This document shows positions 54,862 through 64,000 of a stretch of 64,000 nucleotides of DNA, piece by piece. Origin of the DNA: Acanthamoeba castellanii str. Neff (taxonomy: Eukaryota > Discosea > Longamoebia > Acanthamoebidae); the NCBI RefSeq assembly GCF_000313135.1, contig NW_004457584.1:62001-126000 (forward strand), given 5' to 3'. Each line of letters begins with the position of its first letter. The stretch's first letter is position 1. The notes under the pieces were generated by a model. It had not been told where the DNA came from, ran no database searches, and saw nothing but the letters and a program-made list of their open reading frames with translations. A program made the position numbers and the translations under genes.

Positions 54862-55098
54862 TATGATTCAGAAGAGTGATATGTCACCTGCCGCTAGCGA
54901 TTGATTTCTTTCAATGTTTGGTTGTGTGTGGTCATTAGAAGTCTGTTTGCTAGGAGAACTGCCCTGTTCACTTCATCGATTTCCTGAAGCTGGTGGGCGC
55001 CACGTCTTTTCGTCCGGCCGTGGAGCGCCACGCAGGCATTTTATTTCTTATTTATAATCAAGAGTATTTTATTCATTTCTTTTCTGGTTGGGGCGAGC

Positions 55099-56051
55099 AT
55101 GGACGATGAAGAAGCGGCTCTGCTGGCGGCAGCCATCGAGCTCTCTCTTCGTGATACGGGTGGCCCAGCAGAGCAGCCCGATGCTGCCCCAGCTGCACCA
55201 TCTCGTAATTCCCTTATTATGTCAAATCTGATATTATTTTTTTGCTTCGATTTGATTTTCATGTTAACATCACCACAGCAGCGCTACAGGACGCAGGCCT
55301 TGCATCGCTTCTGGCGAGCTTGCAGCAGGCCATGACCCAGCCTTCTCCTGCCCACGAGGGGGCGAAAATGGTACTGTTCTTCTTCTACACGCTTGCGCCA
55401 CGTTGCTGGCTGACGCGAGCGCACTGAAGGTGCTATGCGTGCGACGAGACTTGGCCATGACCACAGGCAAGATCGCTGCCCAGTGCAGCCATGCCACGCT
55501 CGGACTGTACAAGACGATGGTCGCCCATCACTCCCGGTACTGCCCGGATTGCGTTGGGGAGGGGAACAAGCTCTCAGCTGACGTCTCGGTCGTAGGCTGC
55601 TCGAAGAGTGGGAGGACAGCCACTGCCCGAAGATCGCCCTCAAGCTAGACGATGAGAAGCAGATGTACATTCCGGAACACTTGTTGGTATTGTTGTTGTT
55701 TGTATGGTGGCGTAACTACATCCTCTCTTTTAATTGTCTCCAGGCTGGACTTACAGCAAAAGGTACGTCTTGAGGCGGCATGAGCTGTAAGCGACATGAC
55801 TGAAAATCGGTGATGCAATGACCTACCAGGCTGCCATGCTCGGCCTGCCTACGCACATCGTCAGTGACGCCGGCAAGACCCAGATCGCGCGGGGCTCGCG
55901 TACGGTGCTGGCCATTGCAGGTAAGCAAATCGATCCGTTCTCGCTGCACTGTAGTGGTGTGTACCCTAACCTGGCTTTGAACACGCCAAAACGTAACACA
56001 GGCAGAAAGTCGGCCGTGGACAGCGTGACTGGAGAGTTGAAGCTTCTATAG
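55099..56051 (+). CDS. PTRH2: Peptidyl-tRNA hydrolase 2 with N-terminal UIM-like motif
   Basis: Frees tRNA from peptidyl-tRNA (PTH2 family). Exons 55099-55204, 55279-55370, 55430-55536, 55596-55686, then 55744-55762 and two or three more to the stop at 56051. Hallmarks: MVLCVRRDLAMTTGKIAAQC, SHATLGLYKTM, the EEWEDSHCPKIALK strand, GLPTHIVSDAGKTQIARGSR and the family end VDSVTGELKLL. The N-terminus DDEEAALLAAAIELSLRD matches a ubiquitin-interacting motif, which is not part of the catalytic unit. The junction after GLTAK (near 55,763-55,830) does not close in phase with obvious sites, so one small exon boundary is uncertain. The enzyme identity is firm. Confidence 0.9.
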
Positions 56052-56079
56052 TTGTATGATGCAAAAACACAAGACGTGT

Positions 56080-56532
56080 TTAGGCGCTGAAGGAGTCGGG
56101 GTGAGGCCTGGAAGCTGCGATGACTTGGGCATGCAGGCGGGAGATCTGGTTTTGATCCCGGCTGTGCTGGGGGGCTGCTTGGTCTGCTGCTGCGTCCCTC
56201 ATCAGCTTCTCTAGCATCTTCATCCTCTGCATTTCCTCTGCGAGCTGCTGATGGAACTCTTCCTCCTTCTTCTTAACTTCGCTCCAGTCCTGCAGAACCT
56301 TGAAGAAGCTGGCGAGGATCACGCACGCAGCCAGGAAGACAAGAAACCAGCCAAGCACCAGGATCATGTCCTGGAGAAGGGAAAGAAGAAGAAAAAGAAT
56401 AACGTGAGCATAGACAGTGCCGGTAACGAACAGTTCTGCTGCATTGAGTACCTCTCCACTTGTTTGGACAAGAGGTGGGACCGGCAGCAGAAAGAAGACG
56501 ACAATCACGAGCACGGCGATAAGAACGAGCAT
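56080..56532 (-). CDS. Small two-helix membrane protein with coiled-coil tail
   Basis: The chosen start at 56532 gives MLVLIAVLVIVVFFLLPVPP, then after an 84-base phase 0 intron (donor GAG/GTACTC) DMILVLGWFLVFLAACVILA. The rest is a charged coiled coil (EVKKKEEEFHQQLAEEMQRM) ending in PHPDSFSA. Two hydrophobic helices suggest a hairpin anchored in a membrane. An upstream ATG at 56732 (MRPNLSSASLGSNTKE) could be a real first exon, but its donor and the acceptor at 56,546 do not agree in phase, so I left it out. No family is recognised. The upstream ATG would be only 24 bases from the start of the divergent membrane-protein gene. Confidence 0.6.
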   Translation of the reverse strand: MLVLIAVLVIVVFFLLPVPPLVQTSGEVLNAAELFVTGTVYAHVILFLLLSLLQDMILVLGWFLVFLAACVILASFFKVLQDWSEVKKKEEEFHQQLAEEMQRMKMLEKLMRDAAADQAAPQHSRDQNQISRLHAQVIAASRPHPDSFSA

Positions 56533-56756
56533 GTTGAGGCTGAGGCTGCGAGGTGTGCAAAACAAACAAAACAACTTCTCTCCAGAAGACTTCTGACCCA
56601 CTTACCAAAACTGTACTGGGCGTTCTTTCCCAAGCCGGGACGGATTTCCAGGTGTTTGGGCAAAGGGGAAACAGTTTCGTAATTTTCTTTCGTATTTGAT
56701 CCAAGTGAGGCAGATGAGAGATTAGGGCGCATCGCCTTCCGGCCTTTCCACGAGAC

Positions 56757-59700
56757 ATGTCACAACAACATGCTACAGCAGCCCGTGCCTTCGCAGCTTG
56801 GAAAAATGTACTCTATTTTTTTTCTACATATATTCATTTCATTATTGTTTGATTTAATCACTTAACATAATGCGGATGGTCAGGGAGGGTTCGTGGCAGT
56901 GCTGTATGGCCTCGCGCTCGTGACTGCGTATTCGGCTGGCGTCTACTTCCTGTTCCCCTACTACTCCATCCAGCCGGGCGAGACGCACTTCAACGGACCC
57001 GTCCCCATGACGTGGGCCGACAGCGAGTACCTCCTCTCGCTCAAGGGTACGCGCACGCACGCGCCGCACGCACGCACATGCCCAAGCTAATCAGTGCTGG
57101 CTTCGTCTCGCTGCGGCAGCCGTGGCCCAGCAGAGTACACTATTGAGCGATCTCGAGCTGGTCTTGGGCGTGCGAGCCATCCTGCTGAGCAACGTCACCA
57201 GCGACCGCTCCTGTCCGCCCGGCTTCTTCTACAGCGACCACAGACATGCAGGCCGCGATGAACCATGCGAGTGCGCCACACACACACACACACACACCAC
57301 ACACACACACACACACATGTGCCCTCGTCAACCCCTAACGCGCACGTGGCCAGGTATGTGCAGCTGCACGAATTCAACTTCCTCGGGTTCGCTCTGGAGT
57401 ACGACACGCTTGCTCCCGGCTATCAGGGTACCAACCACCCTTCTTAATTGCGAAATTGTAGGCGTTCCATGACTAACGGAGTGGTGTGGCAACAGGGCTC
57501 ACCGAGCGGCCAGAAGATGTGGAGCTGCTGCCGTTCAACATCGTTTCGCCGCCGCGGGCCGGCGTGGTCTGGACGCACGACTCCGTGTTCCTGGTGGAAC
57601 TCCTCCGGTTCGCCGCAAGTGCGTACACTCAGCTTAGCGTTGGCACGACATTGCTTGTGAACATCATCATCACCATCATCACCATCGGTACGAACTAACC
57701 GCGCTACGATGGTGACCGCGAGCTAGAGGGGAGCTGTCGCACGCTCGACGACTGCCAGGACTTCATCGCCGACGTGGCACGGAATCGCGAGGGCCTGCCC
57801 TACGTGCCCGGCTCGGTGCAGTGCGTGCGGCCGTCCATGGCGGGCTTGGGCAACTCGACCCTGTCCGGCTGCGCAGTCGTACGCCCACTGACCCCACCCA
57901 CTGCTCTCGTGCTTGGTGGTGCTGTGAAACATGGCCGGCTCTGAGGAATGCAAAATATTTCGTGTTGTGGCATGCAGGCTCTGCGGCTGGGAACGTCGAA
58001 GGAGTGCTTCCCCGATGACTCGTACGTCATGCAGTGCGACTTCGCCATGTTCTTCAACGTACGTCGGGCTACTCTTATCTGATAGATGAAGAAGGCTGAT
58101 GAATTCCGCGACACGCACGACACACAGTTCTTTGTGCGCCCAGCAGAGATATTTCTGGTGGGCGACATGTGGAAGTGGGGCACCATCCTCTTCGTCAGCT
58201 CAATGTTTCTCTGGTGCGCTCACTCGCCCTCTGATCACGCGATGTTGAGGGCTTTGCAAGATCGTACAATGAATGTTCTAACATATATCATTTTATATAT
58301 TTATATTCTGTGTATGCGCTCTAGGGGCGTGGTGAGTATGTTGCACGGCAGGCGGCTGCATTTGCAGTACCTGCGCTATTACTACCTCACCCCGAGCCAC
58401 CTGTATCTCGAGGTAATCGCCAGCTTTGTTTCAATGGGTGAAGGGCCAGGCCAATTAACAGCCGCACACGCGCACGCACACGCGCCACTAAATGTAGGAG
58501 GGCGCGACCTACGATCTGAAAATGACACTCATCGGGCAGCAGTTCACCAAGCGGAGCGGGATCTTCCGCGTCTACGATGCCTCCTCGGCCATGCGCGAGG
58601 TCATCTTCCACATGCCGCTCCGCGTCAGCTTTGGCGAAGGTTCGCCGCCGCCGCCGCTGTGTGCAGCGCAGCGTGTTACTTACACCACTGCTTGGCTGGG
58701 TGGTGTGGGCTTTCGGCAGAGGACGTGGAGTGCGAAAAGGTCGCGCGAAACCTGCAGCGCACCACCTTCACGCACACGAAGGGCAGCTGCCTGGCCGAGT
58801 TCGAAATCAACTGGGCCGACGACTTCACCTCGGCCTACGTCACCGTCCCCCACCTCCAGCTGGCACGACTCCATTCTTCTTTGATTTTTTTTGTGTATTC
58901 TTAGTTTATAATCAATTTTATTTAGAATTACGAGAAAATACTAAATTTTTGCATAATTTTTATTTGTTTTATTTATTGTTCCAGGAGATTCGCCAGCAGA
59001 TCCCCGCGCGTGTCAAGACGCCGTGGAACCTGGTCTTCATCTTCCCCTTCTTCCTCGTCGGCCTCCTCTTCCGTCGTCCGGCGCCGTCGCAGCTGCTCCG
59101 CGTACGCGTCACCGTCTCGGTGGTGATGAATTCGGAGCGTGTGTCGCGTGTGTCCCGTGTGTGTGTGTGTCGCGTGTGTTGGTGATGCGATCTGATCATC
59201 ACCATTGCCCTATCTTGTCCCTCTGCTCCAGTACCGGCACTACCTGTGCGTGGTGGCGTTCGTCACCAGCGTGCAGATGACGTGGCTTATCGTCGTGGTC
59301 TTCGCCTCCCTCTCCTTTTCTTCGCATGCCAGCTTCTTGCGCTCATGGGTACGCGGCCCTGCCACGTCGACATGCCCCACTTATCCACCATTCAATGTCT
59401 CACTCATTTCGATTGCCCGCACGTTGTGTGCGTGTGCGGTGTGTGTGTGCGCGCGCGCGCGTTCCTGCGTGTGTTGTGGGTGTGGGTGTCGTGTGCGTGT
59501 GTGTCGCGTGTGTGCGTGTGTGCGTGTGCGACAGGTGTGGGGGTCGATGGAAGAGAGGCCGTGGGGCTCGCTTGTCCTGTTTCTGGCCTTCCTGCTGTTC
59601 GTCTTCATCTCGCTGCTGGCCCACTTCATCTGCCTGTCCATCCTCAGGTGAGACTTGACCACGCCTTGTGTGGGTGGTAGGTGGTTCACTTGACCCACCT

Positions 59701-60199
59701 CTTTCCCTCCAGTGAATTGAAGCCCAAGCCCAAGGTGAACACCGACGACTACACCCGCATGTCCTCGTCAATCGCCATCAACCCCGAGGCACGATCGCAC
59801 ACGACACACGCACACATGACACACGCACGCACACGCACATGCACACACACGACACGACCAACGACACGACACGACTGACGTGAGTGTGAAACACGGCAGG
59901 AGGACGACTACTACAATCATGGCATGAACGGGTCGACGAACCACCTCCAGCACCACGAGGACACCGACTTTTCCACAATCGAGTTCGTGCCGCTGATGAG
60001 CTCCACCACGCTGGCCTCGTCCTCGTCCGCCACTACGACGTCGCCCACGCCGCCGCCCTCGGCCAAGGCGCGCCTGTTCGCCTCCACCGACGACTACCAC
60101 TTCACGCCCGAGTCTTCGCCCAACGCGTCGCCCGTACCGCTGCGCCGGGCCAGCACGACCGCCTCCGTCGGCGCGCTCGAACCGCCCATCGCCCTCTGA
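56757..60199 (+). CDS. Multipass membrane protein with Cys-rich extracytoplasmic domain, unknown
   Basis: About 15 exons. Exon 1 (56757-56807, MSQQHATAARAFAAWKN) joins in phase 0 to GGFVAVLYGLALVTAYSAGV at 56884, the first membrane helix. A long domain with several Cys follows (SDRSCPPGFFYSD, GSCRTLDDCQDF, TSKECFPDDSYVMQCDF), then helices MWKWGTILFVSSMFLWGVV, TPWNLVFIFPFFLVGLLF, YLCVVAFVTSVQMTWLIVVV and WGSLVLFLAFLLFVFISLLA. The C-terminal tail is cytoplasmic in style, Ser/Thr/Pro-rich, with KPKPKVNTDDYTRMSSS and DFSTIEFVPLM. The stop is at 60199. Five helices and one large domain fit no family I recognise. Orientation and function are not assigned. Confidence 0.75.
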
Positions 60200-60392
60200 G
60201 GGCGCGGTGGGTCCACCACTTGTACAGAGACCCCGACGTGGTCGAGCAGACACACCGCCGCGCATTTTTGGTTGGCTGTCGGTTTATCTGTTGGACAACC
60301 AATCGTCGCACTGGCAATTATAAACAATTATTTATTTTCATTTTTGCCACAATCCATCTTCATCACACAGCTACAAGACGAGCAGCACCATC

Positions 60393-61587
60393 ATGGCGGA
60401 CCACATGAGCAAGTTCAACGAGTACAGGTCTCTTCCTGTTGGCGAACAAGGTTGGCCTGCCCTCCTTCGCTTCTCTTTTTGTTTTGATTATCAAATAATC
60501 GAAAATGATTAATAATCAAAACAGGATTTATTTCTTAATTGCACAAAATAATGAACTAATAAATAAATCAATTTATATTTTTCGTTGCGTGTAGCCAAGG
60601 TGTTCCTGCGCCCGTTCGTGCTGGAGTTCCAGGGGCGGTTCCAGGAGATCCTCGACATCGCTGACGACTTTACCCGCTTCGCTGCCAACCCCAACGCCAC
60701 CGTCGTCGAACTCAACGAGTTCGAGGGTCACCTCTTCCTCGAGGTGCGTCTCCCTCTCCCCTCCCTCCGCTTTCGCTTTCGTTTTCGTTCTTCTTTCTTC
60801 ATTTTTCGTTTCGTTTTTTGCGCCTGCTGACGCGACGCTTCGATATAGAAACGCGGCGAGGCGATGACGGTGGTGAAGATGCGGGAGCACCTGAAGGACA
60901 TCGACTTCTCCGGTCGCACCAAGCTCTCCTTCATCGAGTACCTCATGTTCAAGTACCACAAGACCCTCGCCCAGCTCTTCGCCCCGCCTCCCGCCGTACC
61001 CTTCCCTCCGCCCTGCAGCTGACGTGGCATTGCACCTTAACTTTATATTATATTAATAATTATTTTTAAAAAATAATTATTAATAATTAATGGTGGTGCT
61101 GACGTGGCTATACAGGGTGGTGTGCCGGCTGCGCTGCTGGCGGCGCTCGACACGGCCATCGATTCGTACATCGGGACCAAGCGGGCGCAGCAGCAGCGGC
61201 TCGAGGAGATGAAGCGGCTCGAGGAGACGGCCCAGTCGGGCAAGCGCACCGTGCAGAGCGTGCAGGCCCAGAACAAGATCAAGGAGCTCGAGGGCCAGGA
61301 GTTCTCCCAGAAGTTCGCTGAGATGCGCGCCCTCAAGGCCAAGAAGGAGGCCGAACTGGTACACAACACACGCACCGCACACACCGCACGCACCACCGCA
61401 CACGCACACGGTGGAATTGACGTGAGGTGGTGCGCAGGCGGTGGCGAATGCGCCCAAGATCGATCCGTACGAGGAGGAGCAGAAGAGGCTGGCCGAGGAG
61501 CAGCGGCAGAAGGAGGAGGCCGAACGCAAGGCCAAGGAGGAGTCCCGCAACCGCCTCAAGAACCGCGCCGCCTTGTTCGGCAACTGA
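60393..61587 (+). CDS. Calcium-regulated actin-bundling-like protein (ABP-34 type)
   Basis: Five exons: 60393-60450, 60595-60743, 60849-60995, 61116-61358, 61438-61587 (248 residues). The N-terminal module FLRPFVLEFQGRFQEILDIA, then LNEFEGHLFLEKRGEAMTVV and LKDIDFSGRTKLSFIEYLMF resembles the EF-hand-like half of the amoebozoan 34-kDa actin-bundling protein family; the DIDFSGRTKLSFIEY loop looks like a degenerate calcium loop. A long coiled coil follows (EEMKRLEETAQSGKRTVQSV) and a charged tail RNRLKNRAALFGN. It is expected to cross-link F-actin in cortex or filopodia. The family name is from pattern memory; the exact orthologue is uncertain. Confidence 0.72.
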
Positions 61588-61697
61588 AAATCAAAAATAA
61601 ATTAAAATTAACAAAAATAAATTTACAAAACAAAAAATAAATAATAAATAATATACATATAAATATATTAAAACAATAAATATTTCTGTGCGAATTG

Positions 61698-62352
61698 TTA
61701 TGCTGCGGGCTGGTTGCTGCCTTCGACCGAAAAGTTGATTAGGTCGCGGTGCTGGTGCGACACGACCAACGACACGCACGACACACGACACACAGTCAGC
61801 TGCTGATGTTCATCATTATGATGAACACCAGGGCCATGTCGGGGGCGGCGTACTGGCGTCGAGGAGCAAGCCGAACTGCGGGTCGTAGTACACAGAGTCG
61901 AACGCGCCGGTGAACTCCAGCACCAGCGCGTACTGGGTCGACGATGATGAAGAAGACGATGATGATGAAGTGGAGTTGAGGCTGTAGGCAAAGGTCAAGG
62001 CGTCGTCGTTGAAGACGGCGTAGTTGGGCAGACATACCACTGAAGCATGAACTGCTTAACCGCACGACATGGCACACGACACGACACACGACAACAAGAT
62101 GTACCCGTGTGCGGGTGAAGTCGCTGTCGTTGATGGGGAAGCGGTAGAGGGCCACCTCGGCGTTGCTCGACGTGTTCAGGTAGTACACTGTCACGGCCTC
62201 GTAGTCGAGCTCCATCGACGCACCCTGCCAACCATCATCACAATCAACATCATCAGTGCCGTCATGATCATCATCTTCTTCATCAACGTTTTTGAAGGGT
62301 GGGTACCGTGAAGGCGTCATCGTTTCCAGAGACGGCCGTGAGGGAGCACCCC
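61698..62352 (-). pseudogene. Decayed third copy of the beta-helix membrane protein family
   Basis: Three pieces align in order with the membrane-proximal exons of the two paralogues. CSLTAVSGNDDAFT, then GASMELDYEAVTVYYLNTSS and FPINDSDFTRTR match CDLTATPDES and YDAVTVYYFNTSSNAE in copy 2. LPNYAVFNDDALTFAYSLNS, then YDPQFGLLLDA match the next exons. The last piece HRDLINFSVEGSNQPAA resembles the conserved NF(A/S) tail. The whole beta-helix and Cys-rich N-terminus are missing (the frame is closed upstream), the N-glycosylated middle exon is gone, and no room is left for the transmembrane exon. It abuts the start of the next gene at 62404. Confidence 0.75.
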
Positions 62353-62403
62353 CTTCTTCATCGCCCGCGGCAAAACATTCACTCTCCACCGACCTTCAAC
62401 ATC

Positions 62404-62981
62404 ATGTCGCCTTTCCGTTATCATGCTTCCGTGGGTGTTCTTCTCATTCTTGTTGCCATCTTCTTGGTGCCCTCGCACTGCTTTTCCCAACGGGCCTACC
62501 TCGACTACCTCGATGTCCGTGTCGTCTTCCCCTACCATGGGTTCAACTTCACCTGCACGGTATTGCCTCCGCCATCAGATACCTTCTGCAAGCATCTGAG
62601 CACTTTTACCGGATAGGAGGCGAAGGTGTTTCAAGGCAGCCTTGCTGGTCCTGGTGTCCCCCAGATTGTGACGAATGGCACCACGTGGGGGCCGTATGCG
62701 TCCAGCGACACCGGCAATCTGTTTGGTGCGAATGTCACCTCCCCTATCGGAACCGTCAAACAACTCAAATGATCTCTCTGACACTGCTCATCCTATCAGC
62801 CAGTGTTCAATTGAAAGCCAACGGTCAACTGCTGGCCATGACCTACTCCGGCGCCCTGGGCAGCCGCCCCAAGATCCTGTTGCAATTGTCGCCACAGAAG
62901 GGACTCTATTCCAAGGTGACTTTCGACCTGGCCGCCCCGACTAGTGGCCACGTTTGGAATGCCACTGTCACCTTGGCCTAA
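62404..62981 (+). CDS. Short secreted protein, unknown
   Basis: Starts at 62404 with a signal peptide (VLLILVAIFLVPSHCFSQ). Exon 1 ends FNFTCT before GTATTGC; exon 2 begins EAKVFQGSLAGPG after a TAG acceptor at about 62,618; the last exon reads NGQLLAMTYSGALGSRPKIL and ends WNATVTLA at 62981. The junction before the last exon is not certain; a donor GTGCGA after LF fits phase. About 150 residues, beta-rich, few cysteines. General style (signal peptide plus one beta domain) is like the secreted gene at 3.6-4.6 kb, but I see no clear alignment. Confidence 0.65.
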
Positions 62982-63065
62982 TCAAATGTTCTTCCTGTTT
63001 TCCCATCTGGCCAATACATTTGGAGGAACAAGATCTTTGTGGAAGAAATGCTGAGAAAGGAGGGA
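62982..63065. other. Short gap with G/T-rich simple sequence next to it
   Basis: The 63,080-63,180 stretch is a GGTGGTCG-type simple repeat that both candidate end-of-window genes would have to accommodate. Confidence 0.4.
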
Positions 63066-63576
63066 TCACTGGCAAAAAATAAGTGGTGGTCGGTGGTGGT
63101 TGGCGGTGGTTGGCGGTGGTGGTCGATGGTGGTCGATGGTTGGAGGCGATGGTTGGTGGTGGTGGTCGGCGTTGGAGGTCAAGGCCTTGTCATCACCCCT
63201 GCAAGCAAACGTGGTTAGAAAAAAAGAGATGCGATCTGCGAGCCAGAGCACAAGGTCCGTACGTTTTTGGGGCAGCAGAGGCGGTCTTGAGCTTGCATGC
63301 GCTGGGTACCTTGTCCCCGGAGCACATCACCCCTTGCTTGTGCTCCTCACACACGACGCCCTTGCCCACCGATCCGGCCAGCGTTTTAATCGCCTGCATG
63401 ACGCCATTGTCGCGCATGCTGCACCGAGTTGGGGGCAATTCTATGCGAACCTGGTGTGGGTGCTTGGTCATCACGGTGACCTTGACAATGTGGTGCGTCC
63501 TTGCTGACACTGCATCCCTGAAGTATACAACACTCCATTCCTTCAATGATGATGTGGAAATTGGTGAGGGCGACAC
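63066..63576 (-). CDS. Possible gene, minus strand (low confidence)
   Basis: Two segments, complement(63066-63198, 63263-63576), join in phase with a GTACGG donor and a TTGCAG acceptor. They read VMQAIKTLAGSVGKGVVCEE and then a His/Pro-rich tail (DHHHQPSPPTIDHHRPPPPT). No ATG is convincing, so the first exon is probably further upstream. It overlaps the plus-strand candidate below, so at most one is fully right. Confidence 0.3.
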
Positions 63577-63909
63577 AGTTGGTGATGATGTGTGGATATC
63601 ACTGTCAATTGGTACCTACCACCTCCACCACCACCACCATGCTTACTTCTGTTGCCTGACCGCCATCTCAACCCTTTGCTGCAGGTGTTCCCTGGACTCT
63701 CCCACCCTTGGCCCCAGATGCTGAGATTTCTCAGGAGCTGTTTTCTCACTGCTCTCAGCCTCTCTTCACCTCTGCTGAGCTCCAGGAGTGGCAGGACACA
63801 CTGGACCAACATTGGACTGAAGCCATGGCTTCTCCACATGTCCTCCCCACTCTCTTTGATTCCCTTACCCCACACTCTTCTGCTTCCCAGCTCTGTGGTG
63901 GTGTGGTAA
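63548..63909 (+). CDS. Possible gene, plus strand (low confidence)
   Basis: A phase 1 splice (donor GTACCT at about 63,612; acceptor TGCTGCAG at 63,685) joins DDVEIGEGDTVGDDVWISLS to VPWTLPPLAPDAEISQELFS; the frame then runs through LQEWQDTLDQHWTEAMAS to about 63,909. The reading is smooth and protein-like, but neither start nor family is clear. Confidence 0.35.
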
Positions 63910-64000
63910 AGCCCGTTCCCCCGCTATACATACATACATATATATAATGGGACTTGTTAATGGATAGAAGCGGCACTCAAGCGAACGTGCTCCCGGGGGG

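Overview
Nuclear genomic DNA of a GC-rich, intron-dense protist, most likely Acanthamoeba (A. castellanii or a close relative). The reasons are dense genes on both strands, many short GT-AG introns per gene, intergenic gaps often below 300 bases, introns full of GTGTGCG/ACACGC microsatellites, and a gene content typical of this amoeba: a choice-of-anchor-A cyst-wall-type lectin, a Zn2Cys6-PAS factor and a bacterial-looking intronless SDR. All gene models were spliced by hand from the sequence; where exon lists are given, the reading phases were checked across each junction.

Layout. 1-3.6 kb: 3' part of a DH-PH RhoGEF (+). 3.6-8.2 kb: two secreted-protein genes (-), the second a Ser/Pro/Ala-repeat lectin. 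8.7-13.6 kb: a large P-loop GTPase-like gene (-) with apparent frameshifts. 13.7-16.1 kb: PIG-M (-) and CTF8 (+), divergent. 16.6-20.9 kb: Zn2Cys6-PAS factor and a secreted beta-helix protein (+). 20.9-24.4 and 34.1-37.8 kb: two paralogous beta-helix type I membrane proteins (-), with a decayed third copy at 61.7-62.35 kb. 24.8-25.8 kb: G-patch protein (+). 25.9-29.4 kb: F-box/WD40 protein (-). 30.1-34.0 kb: PQ-loop protein and mitochondrial carrier (+); one carrier intron holds an antisense selenocysteine tRNA gene. 38.1-41.2 kb: an ankyrin gene flanked by two Ras-like genes that both lack the P-loop lysine. 41.7-43.3 kb: Zn2Cys6 relic and SDR. 43.8-45.1 kb: coiled-coil protein. 45.2-54.9 kb: one giant gene (-) encoding a polytopic membrane protein built from about 25 copies of a two-flavour repeat, with an internal F-box. 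55.1-61.6 kb: PTH2 with a UIM-like motif, a small membrane protein, a multipass membrane protein and an actin-bundling-type protein. The last 1.6 kb is compositionally different and poorly resolved.

The genes do not form a single pathway; this is an ordinary eukaryotic mosaic. The strongest points for follow-up are the giant DxP-W repeat/F-box gene, the intronic tRNA-Sec, the pair of pseudo-GTPases around the ankyrin gene (which also carries two GC-AG introns), and the beta-helix receptor family with a degenerate member.
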